Origin: Nitrospiria bacterium
GTDB lineage: Bacteria; Nitrospirota; UBA9217
NCBI GenBank assembly: GCA_919902495.1
Contig: CAKKRC010000078.1
Location: forward strand, 1-57,757
Length of the DNA: 57,757 bases
Reading direction: 5' to 3'
In this document: positions 52,084-57,757 of the stretch, piece by piece
How the letters are laid out: the number at the start of each line of letters is the position of its first letter
Numbering within the stretch: position 1 is the stretch's first letter
Position numbers and translations under genes: made by a program
Notes under the pieces: model-generated
What the model was told of the DNA's origin: nothing
What the model saw: only the letters and a program-made list of their open reading frames with translations
The model's database searches: none

Positions 52084-53312
52084 GATCTTGTCCGTTCCTC
52101 CACCAGCCGGAAATACTCCTCCCGGCACTTGTTCTCCACGTCAGCCATCTTCATGAACGCGTCCCGGAAGTCCTTTTCGCCCGCCGAGAATATCCCGTGG
52201 CCGTAGACGATGCAGACGCCCTGCTGCTTCATTGCCGCGGGGACCGATCTCGCCATGCCGCCGGCTCCGGTCTCACCCGCAACGATGGGCACGCCGCAGA
52301 CCGAGCGGGCGCGGTCGCAGAGGCGGTTGCAGTCCTTGATGCGGCAGTTCTTTTCGTCGCACAGCATGGACAGCACGATGCTGAACCGGGGATGGCCGTG
52401 CAGGACGGCGCGGTAGGCCGAGTCAAGGTAGATCGCCCGGTGTGTGGGCAGCTCGGAGGACGCGGAGAGCCCGGCGGTGGAGGAGCCGTCGACCGGCACG
52501 GGATCGATGAACCCTTCAAGCTCGTCAAGGGACGACGTTGTCTGGCTGATAAAGATGGTCTTGCCGTCAAAGTAGCTGATGTTTCCGAAGAACGAATCTA
52601 CATAGCCCTTCTCGACCGTATACCTGCCCACGCGGCAGATCTCCTCATGGATCAACTCCCTCGCCCCTTGGGGGAGAGGGCTGGGGTGAGGGGAATGACG
52701 GGGAGCGACGCTCGCTTCCAGCGGGCCTTCCGCGAAGGCCAGATCGCTCAGGTCCGGCGACGTGTTCCATGCCTGCTTGAATCCTTCGAAGATCATCGTT
52801 TCGTTCGACAGTTTGAATCCGTCGGTCAGGACATCAAGAAGGTATTTAACGAAGGTGGTGTGGAATATGGTCGAAAAGCCGATATATGCCTGCTCTACCG
52901 TGACCCCGCCGGTCGAAACGACGCCGAGACCTTCGATGATCGCTGCCTTGCGCTCTTTGAGACACCGGACGATCATTGTCGTCTGATCGGTCTTCGACGC
53001 GCCTTCCCATTCCTTTTTTCTGATGAAGGGGATGTCATGGAGGAATCCTTTTGTCTCGCTGTCCTTGGGCACGAGGCGGTCCATTCCCGGTTCCGCCCGT
53101 GCAACGAGCAGGTCCGCGAAGGGAAGGGTGAGCCTGGCGAAGAGCAGGGCCGTGATATCCAATCCCTGAAAGACCGAACTGAACAGAGGCAGCCATTCGT
53201 CGTGCCTGTTCGCCGATACGATGTCGTCGAGGCGGTAGAACCGGATGCTCTCGGGGACCGCTGTCCGGTCGCGCAGCAGCTTCTGCGTGTATTTTTCTAT
53301 CTGGTCATGCAT
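52080..53312 (-). CDS. Class II aldolase/adducin-type protein, tandem domains
   Basis: The ATG at 53312 has AGAAGG six bases upstream; the ORF reaches 53402 but those codons lie in low-complexity sequence. The 410-residue product has an N-terminal ~200-residue domain that looks like a degenerate class II aldolase fold and a C-terminal domain with GNISYFDGKTIFIS, HGHPRF and YGHGIF, carrying the His Zn ligands of fuculose/rhamnulose-phosphate aldolase-like enzymes, including methylthioribulose-1-phosphate dehydratase. Between them, residues of the form APRHSPHPSPLPQ are encoded by an intergenic-type repeat inserted in frame. It is followed by a coupled small membrane protein. Confidence 0.85.
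   Translation of the reverse strand: MHDQIEKYTQKLLRDRTAVPESIRFYRLDDIVSANRHDEWLPLFSSVFQGLDITALLFARLTLPFADLLVARAEPGMDRLVPKDSETKGFLHDIPFIRKKEWEGASKTDQTTMIVRCLKERKAAIIEGLGVVSTGGVTVEQAYIGFSTIFHTTFVKYLLDVLTDGFKLSNETMIFEGFKQAWNTSPDLSDLAFAEGPLEASVAPRHSPHPSPLPQGARELIHEEICRVGRYTVEKGYVDSFFGNISYFDGKTIFISQTTSSLDELEGFIDPVPVDGSSTAGLSASSELPTHRAIYLDSAYRAVLHGHPRFSIVLSMLCDEKNCRIKDCNRLCDRARSVCGVPIVAGETGAGGMARSVPAAMKQQGVCIVYGHGIFSAGEKDFRDAFMKMADVENKCREEYFRLVEERTRS
52656..52694. repeat. CCTCACCC-family repeat inserted in frame in the aldolase gene
   Basis: A CTCCCTCGCCCCTTGGGGGA stem followed by GGCTGGGGTGAGGGGA matches the style of the repeats at 929-971 and 53521-53582. It is read through in frame and encodes the HPSPLPQGAREL stretch of the linker between the two aldolase-type domains. 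Confidence 0.75.
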
Positions 53313-53407
53313 ATCCTTCTCAGGGTTATAGCGGTATTCGGAATATATGTCAAGGCTGTCCGCGGCTCCATTGACTCCCCGTTCAAAACTGCTACAATGC
53401 AAGCATT

Positions 53408-53582
53408 GAAGCTCCCTGCAGCAAACTACAGGGAAGCTTCGATCCTTTGGGTAGTATATTTATTCTAATCGCTCGCTAACCCCGCAGCAAGCTACGGGGC
53501 AGCGCTCGCTCCTGGATTCACCCTCGCCCTCGATGGAATCATTCGAGGGCAGGCTCTAACCTCTCCCTTCAAGGGAGAGGGA
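53408..53582. repeat. Cluster of three hairpin repeats in a divergent gap
   Basis: The gap before the dihydrolipoamide-dehydrogenase-like gene has GAAGC.CCCTG...CAGGG.AGCTTC (53408-53440), then CCCCG...CGGGG (53480-53499), both with a GCAGCAA-CTAC-type loop, and then a CCTCGCCC/CCTCTCCC-type element (53521-53582). No T-tract terminator is seen. The whole gap 53313-53595 is 283 bases. Confidence 0.65.
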
Positions 53583-53595
53583 TGAAAGGCACACT

Positions 53596-54975
53596 ATGAA
53601 AGAATACGATATCGTCATCATCGGCTCCGGCGCGGGGGCGAACCTGATCGAGGACGCGCTGGCGCATACCAAGACCGTGGCGCTCGTGGACAAGGGGCCC
53701 ATGGGCGGCACGTGCTTGAACCTCGGCTGCATTCCCACGAAGATGCTTGTCTATCCCGCCGACCGGATCATGGATATCCGGGAGTCTGCGAAGCTCGGCA
53801 TCGCCGCGCAGATCACGTCCGTGGATTTTCCCGCCATCATGGAGCGGATGCGGAAGACCGTTGCCAGGAGCCACGACCACATGAAGGAGGCCGTTGAGAA
53901 GGCCAAAGAGTTCGATTTCTACGGAGGGGAAGCGCGATTCACGGGAGACCACACCCTTGAGGTGAACGGGAAGACCGTCAAGGGCAAAGCCATCTTTATC
54001 GCGGCAGGGGCGCGGCCTATGGTGCCCGCCATCAAGGGCATCGAGAGCGTAGAGTACCTCACGAACGAGAGCGCCCTCAGGCTCACTGAACTGCCCGGGA
54101 GCATGGTCATCGTCGGCGGGGGATACATCGCCGCGGAGTTCGCCCACTTCTTCGAGGCCATGGGCACGCGCGTGACGATCATCCAGCGGAACAAGCGGCT
54201 CGTACCGGAGGAGGAGCCAGAGGTGTCGGGGCTGCTCAAGACGGCGCTTTCCAGGCGTATGAAGGTCCATGTCGATACCGAGGTCACCGAGGTAAAACAG
54301 ACCGGGAAGATCGTTACGGTCACGGCAAAGGAACGGGGCAGCGGCAAGCAGCTGGAACATACGGCAAGCCATCTCCTGGTCGCGGCGGGCAGGAGGCCGA
54401 ACACCGACAACCTGATGGTCGCCAACACAGGGGTCAAAACGAACGATACGGGCTTCATCGTCGTGGACGAGTTCTATGAGACCTCGAAGAAGGGGATCTG
54501 GGCCTTCGGGGACATCATCGGCAAGAAGATGTTCCGGCACTCTGCGAACCACGAGGCCGAGCTGGTCTGGCACAATGCGATACACGGCAAGAAATCGCGC
54601 ATGAACTACCTCACGGTGCCCCACGCCGTGTTCTCCTGCCCGGAGATCGCCTCCGTGGGACTCACTGAGGCCGAGGCGGTGAAGCTCATCGGCAAGCAGG
54701 AAGTGCTGGTGGGGAAGGCGATGTACACGGACGTCGCGCGGGGAGAGGCGATGATGGAGACCGAGGGGTTCGCCAAGGCGATCGTGCACCGGAAGACCGG
54801 GAAGGTCCTCGGTTATCATATCATCGGGCCACAGGCGTCCATTCTCATCCAGGAGGTCGTGAACGCCATGGCCGCAGACGGGAACCTCTGGTCTGTCGCC
54901 AAGGGCATGCACATCCATCCGGCGCTCCCGGAAGTGGTGCTGAAGGCCTTCGGAAAGCTGCAGCCGGTAGAATAG
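53596..54975 (+). CDS. Dihydrolipoamide dehydrogenase-like pyridine nucleotide-disulfide oxidoreductase
   Basis: 459 residues. The FAD-binding start YDIVIIGSGAGANLIEDAL, the redox-active disulfide GGTCLNLGCIPTK (Cys 40, Cys 45), the NAD-binding GGGYIAAEF block, FAFGD-type GIWAFGDIIG, and the C-terminal HIHPALPEVV active-site His-Glu are those of Lpd; the CC pair of mercuric reductase is missing. No 2-oxo acid dehydrogenase subunits are next to it. It might reduce another disulfide, such as a lipoyl or selenoprotein partner, but this is speculation. Confidence 0.85.
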   Translation: MKEYDIVIIGSGAGANLIEDALAHTKTVALVDKGPMGGTCLNLGCIPTKMLVYPADRIMDIRESAKLGIAAQITSVDFPAIMERMRKTVARSHDHMKEAVEKAKEFDFYGGEARFTGDHTLEVNGKTVKGKAIFIAAGARPMVPAIKGIESVEYLTNESALRLTELPGSMVIVGGGYIAAEFAHFFEAMGTRVTIIQRNKRLVPEEEPEVSGLLKTALSRRMKVHVDTEVTEVKQTGKIVTVTAKERGSGKQLEHTASHLLVAAGRRPNTDNLMVANTGVKTNDTGFIVVDEFYETSKKGIWAFGDIIGKKMFRHSANHEAELVWHNAIHGKKSRMNYLTVPHAVFSCPEIASVGLTEAEAVKLIGKQEVLVGKAMYTDVARGEAMMETEGFAKAIVHRKTGKVLGYHIIGPQASILIQEVVNAMAADGNLWSVAKGMHIHPALPEVVLKAFGKLQPVE

Positions 54976-55029
54976 GCAGCGTGGGAAGATGCTCCGGCAG
55001 CCATGCAACAAGAGGGAAGGTCATCGGCT

Positions 55030-55887
55030 TCAGGTCAGATCGACGGTCCGGAGCTCGCCGGGCCGCATGTTCAGGAACGTTCGGTCGAGAAAGCGCAGGA
55101 ACTCCTCGTTCAGATCGTCCGGGGTCAGCAGCAGGACGAGCACGCACCGGACGTCGGGATAGCGCGGGGACAGCAGACGTTCGAAGACGTCGGCCACTTC
55201 CTTCCGCGACAACGCGTGCAGATTGGTCATAACACCTCGTATCTCACCAACACCATAGCGCTCCACGATGTCCCGTTCCCGTATCTCGAGCGACGAATGG
55301 ATGGCGTCCAGGGCCGGCGCAGGTCCCCGGATGGAAAAGAGCGTGAAGCCCCGCCCCTCTTTCTTGATCTGACGGGGCGTCTGTTTTTGCCCGGCCTTCC
55401 GGACGGGAGGGGGCGGCGGATAGTCCAGCGCGTCGATCAGCCGGCTGCTCGCGGTGAATGCCACGCTGTTCTCCCCGTGCCGGAGCCATTGTTCTGCCGG
55501 TGGACGCACCTGATGCTCGATCCGTGCGGTTTCCTTGATGCACTCTTCTCCGGTCCCGGTCTCATCTTCCACTACCCGGGAACACAGGACGCGTATCTGC
55601 TCATCGAGCTCCGCGATCATCTGCTCCCGACGTTCGTTGGTGGGGACCGCACGCCCCAACTGATGGGCAAGCAACTGCTGGACGGAGTCGATCTCGAGGA
55701 TGCGGGAACGCATGCTGCGGTAAAGCTGGAGGACCTCCTGTACGACCTTGAGCGGAACGCGCTGCAAGGCGCTCGCATCCCGGAGCGCCTTGCGGAGCTC
55801 ACGGGTGGCAGTGTCGACGAACGATCGGTTCTTCTCGATAACCCGTTCGAGCTCGGTCCTTTTCTGCTGGTTCCGTTCCTGGGCCAT
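55030..55887 (-). CDS. Hypothetical coiled-coil protein
   Basis: 285 residues; unrecognised. It starts with a strongly charged helical region (RNQQKRTELERVIEKNRSF), has heptad-like leucines to about residue 120, a proline-rich patch (LDYPPPPPVRK) and a C-terminal alpha/beta segment (VRCVLVLLLTPDDLNEEFL). The opposite-strand frame over the same bases looks like an antisense shadow (no hydrophobic core, rich in Arg-Pro), so the minus frame is chosen. It converges with the dehydrogenase gene, 54 bases apart. Confidence 0.6.
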   Translation of the reverse strand: MAQERNQQKRTELERVIEKNRSFVDTATRELRKALRDASALQRVPLKVVQEVLQLYRSMRSRILEIDSVQQLLAHQLGRAVPTNERREQMIAELDEQIRVLCSRVVEDETGTGEECIKETARIEHQVRPPAEQWLRHGENSVAFTASSRLIDALDYPPPPPVRKAGQKQTPRQIKKEGRGFTLFSIRGPAPALDAIHSSLEIRERDIVERYGVGEIRGVMTNLHALSRKEVADVFERLLSPRYPDVRCVLVLLLTPDDLNEEFLRFLDRTFLNMRPGELRTVDLT

Positions 55888-56110
55888 GATAGGCGGTAGT
55901 ATAGCAGAATGGAGGACGAAAATGCACCACGATCAGAGCATATCGTTGAGAAATATCGGTGTTTTTCCGTTATTTTCATTGACTTTACCGCCTCCCGCAT
56001 GGTATAACTCCCAACCTCGCAACAACTCCATAGCGATCCACGAACATTCCCTTCACCAGGAACCTCTTCGAGTACTTCGTGCTTTTCGCGGTAAAAAAGG
56101 ATAAGGAATA

Positions 56111-57757
56111 ATGCTGAAAAGAACCGATCTCCGCAACATCGCCATCATCGCCCACGTCGACCACGGCAAAACCACGCTGGTGGACACGCTGCTCCGCCAG
56201 AGCGGCACGTTCCGAGACAACGAGCGCGTCCAGGAACGCGTCATGGACAACATCGACCTTGAGCGCGAGCGCGGCATCACGATCATGGCGAAGAACACAT
56301 CCCTCCACTACAACGGCGTGAAGATCAATATCGTCGATACGCCCGGCCACGCTGACTTCGGCGGCGAGGTCGAGCGCACCCTCAAAATGGTGGACGGCGT
56401 ACTGCTTTTGGTGGACGCCTCGGAAGGCCCGCTGCCGCAGACGCGGTTCGTGCTGAAGAAGGCATTGGAACTCGGGTTGCCGCCGATCCTGGTGATCAAC
56501 AAGATCGATCGTCCCGACGCCCGGATCGCCGAGGTCGTGAACGAGGTCTACGACCTGTTCATCGACCTTGACGCCAATGACGCCCAGCTCGATTTTCCCG
56601 TAGTTTACACCAACGCACGGGACGGCATCGCCAAGTTGAAGATGGAAGATGAAGGCATGAACCTCAAGCCGCTCTTCGACCTGATCGTGAACACGGTCCC
56701 GCAGGCGGAGGGGGACGAGACGGCGCCGCTCCAGCTGCTGGTCATGAACATCATTTACAACGATTATGTGGGCCGGCTTGCCATCGGCAAGATATTCGCC
56801 GGCACGGCAAAGGTGGGCGAACCCATCGGCGTGATCACCCAGAGCGGCGCCATGGTCAAGACCAAGATCACCTCGCTCTTCGCGTTCGAAGGCCTGAAAC
56901 GGGTGGACACGCCCAGCGCAACCGTCGGCGACATCGTGGCCCTGGCCGGGATCGAAGGCGTGAACATCGGCGACACCATCACCGATCCGGAGAACCCGAA
57001 ACCCCTGCCGCGCATCGCCGTGGACGAGCCGACGATCTCGATGATGTTCTCGATAAACAACTCGCCCTTTGCCGGCAAGGAAGGCAAGTTCGTCACGTCC
57101 CGCCATTTGAGGGAGCGGCTTGATAAGGAACTCCTGTACAACGTGGCGATCAAGGTCGAGCAGGGTGACGCGACCGACACCTTCAAGGTCCTGGGCCGCG
57201 GAGAACTTCAGCTCGCTATCCTGATCGAGATGATGCGTCGTGAAGGCTATGAACTGTCCGTCTCCCAGCCGGAGACCGTCACCAAGGTCCGCGACGGGAA
57301 GACCTTCGAACCAATGGAAAACCTGGTCATCGACTGCCCCGATGAGTTCATCGGCGTGGTGACCCAGAAGCTCGGCAGCCGCAAGGGACGCATGACCAAG
57401 ATGTCGAACAACGGCCACGGCCGGGTCCGGCTCGAGTTCCGCATCCCCGCGCGCGGCCTTATCGGCTTCCGGTCGGAGTTCCTGACCGACACGCGCGGCA
57501 CCGGCCTTTTGAACCATCTCTTCGACGGGTACGAGCCCTGGCAGGGTCAGATCGCGAAACGGTCCACCGGCGCCCTCGTGGCGGACCGGGCGGGCAAGAC
57601 CACGACCTACGCCCTCTACCATATCCAGCCCCGCGGCGAGCTGTTCATCGGCGAAAGCACGGCGGTCTACGAAGGCATGATCGTGGGGGAAAACTCGCGC
57701 GAGACCGACATGGATGTGAACGTGATCAAGGAAAAGAAATTGACGAACATGCGCGCC
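56111..57757 (+). CDS. typA: GTP-binding protein TypA/BipA, 5' part (3' end outside window)
   Basis: The ATG at 56111 has AAGGA seven to ten bases upstream. The frame is open to the window edge (549 codons). G-domain motifs: [10 protein letters not shown] (G1), RGITIM (G2), [11 protein letters not shown] (G3), NKIDRPDA (G4). The rest covers domains II-V up to the TypA-specific C-terminal domain ([13 protein letters not shown]). A typical TypA has about 600 residues, so roughly 55 are missing. It is a ribosome-associated translational GTPase involved in stress and ribosome assembly. A long minus-strand frame over it is a shadow. Confidence 0.95.
   Translation, partial: MLKRTDLRNIAIIAHVDHGKTTLVDTLLRQSGTFRDNERVQERVMDNIDLERERGITIMAKNTSLHYNGVKINIVDTPGHADFGGEVERTLKMVDGVLLLVDASEGPLPQTRFVLKKALELGLPPILVINKIDRPDARIAEVVNEVYDLFIDLDANDAQLDFPVVYTNARDGIAKLKMEDEGMNLKPLFDLIVNTVPQAEGDETAPLQLLVMNIIYNDYVGRLAIGKIFAGTAKVGEPIGVITQSGAMVKTKITSLFAFEGLKRVDTPSATVGDIVALAGIEGVNIGDTITDPENPKPLPRIAVDEPTISMMFSINNSPFAGKEGKFVTSRHLRERLDKELLYNVAIKVEQGDATDTFKVLGRGELQLAILIEMMRREGYELSVSQPETVTKVRDGKTFEPMENLVIDCPDEFIGVVTQKLGSRKGRMTKMSNNGHGRVRLEFRIPARGLIGFRSEFLTDTRGTGLLNHLFDGYEPWQGQIAKRSTGALVADRAGKTTTYALYHIQPRGELFIGESTAVYEGMIVGENSRETDMDVNVIKEKKLTNMRA

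Noticed and set aside
52197-53468. Plus-strand ORF of 423 codons
   Set aside because: Antisense to the class II aldolase-like gene, whose Zn-site motifs are clear.
53408-53499. Hairpins as possible terminators for the aldolase or dehydrogenase genes
   Set aside because: Neither stem is followed by a T-tract in either direction, and both sit upstream of gene starts, so they are listed as repeats instead.
53569-55011. Minus-strand ORF of 480 codons
   Set aside because: Antisense to the dihydrolipoamide-dehydrogenase-like gene; His/Arg/Pro-rich.
55003-55899. Plus-strand alternative to the gene at 55030-55887
   Set aside because: The minus frame has a natural coiled-coil and hydrophobic pattern, while the plus frame looks like its shadow. 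Confidence in the minus frame is only moderate.
55985-57622. Minus-strand ORF of 545 codons
   Set aside because: Antisense to typA, whose GTPase motifs are complete. The typA frame has no stop within the window and so is easily missed when only closed frames are considered.

Overview
The window looks like part of a GC-rich, anaerobic or facultatively anaerobic, diderm-type bacterium that makes multiheme c-type cytochromes. Evidence for this is a 24-heme-motif secreted cytochrome, a System II (ResB/CcsA) cytochrome c assembly pair, several oxygen-sensitive radical SAM enzymes, an aldehyde:ferredoxin oxidoreductase-family protein, LarB/LarC and a selenoprotein. Nitrospirota or Desulfobacterota (Geobacter-like) relatives would fit, but there is no rRNA or phylogenetic marker to settle it, so this is an inference. 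No tRNA, rRNA, CRISPR array, intact insertion sequence or obvious transcription factor was seen.

Left part (1-13.6 kb): the 3' end of one multiheme cytochrome, a giant multiheme cytochrome, a perfect intrinsic terminator, a beta-propeller lipoprotein, a small glycosylation group (GT2, a membrane-anchored unknown, a GT39-like membrane transferase) and the ResB/CcsA heme-ligation pair that would mature the cytochromes.

Middle (13.7-33.6 kb): an accessory region built from radical SAM and surface-glycan genes. A B12-type radical SAM protein is followed by a tight series (15.1-26.0 kb): three SPASM radical SAM proteins, a GT2-GT9 fusion glycosyltransferase, an SGNH-hydrolase-like membrane protein, a NodU/CmcH carbamoyltransferase, SxtJ-like and DUF5989-like small membrane proteins, and a TMTC/GT39-like membrane protein facing a convergent paralogue. 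A second module (28.3-33.6 kb) joins a LuxE-like acyl-activating enzyme by a 4-base overlap to a B12-type radical SAM protein with a membrane tail, then a small membrane protein and a BchE-like radical SAM protein. These two modules are the best candidates for an undescribed pathway; substrates cannot be read from sequence.

Right part (33.6-57.8 kb): mostly housekeeping and central metabolism, mainly on the minus strand up to gpsA: LPG_synthase_TM-type membrane protein, pyruvate kinase, DUF362-ferredoxin, rsmI, nadE, larC and larB separated by an AT-rich TIR-like gene, a TPR protein, gpsA, then glgC, a DODA-type dioxygenase, an AOR-family oxidoreductase, a UGA-containing selenoprotein with a recognisable SECIS hairpin, a class II aldolase-like protein, a dihydrolipoamide-dehydrogenase-like protein and the start of typA. 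Gaps here hold several families of dispersed inverted repeats, some of which have run into coding sequence (larC C-terminus, class II aldolase, the TPR gene N-terminus).
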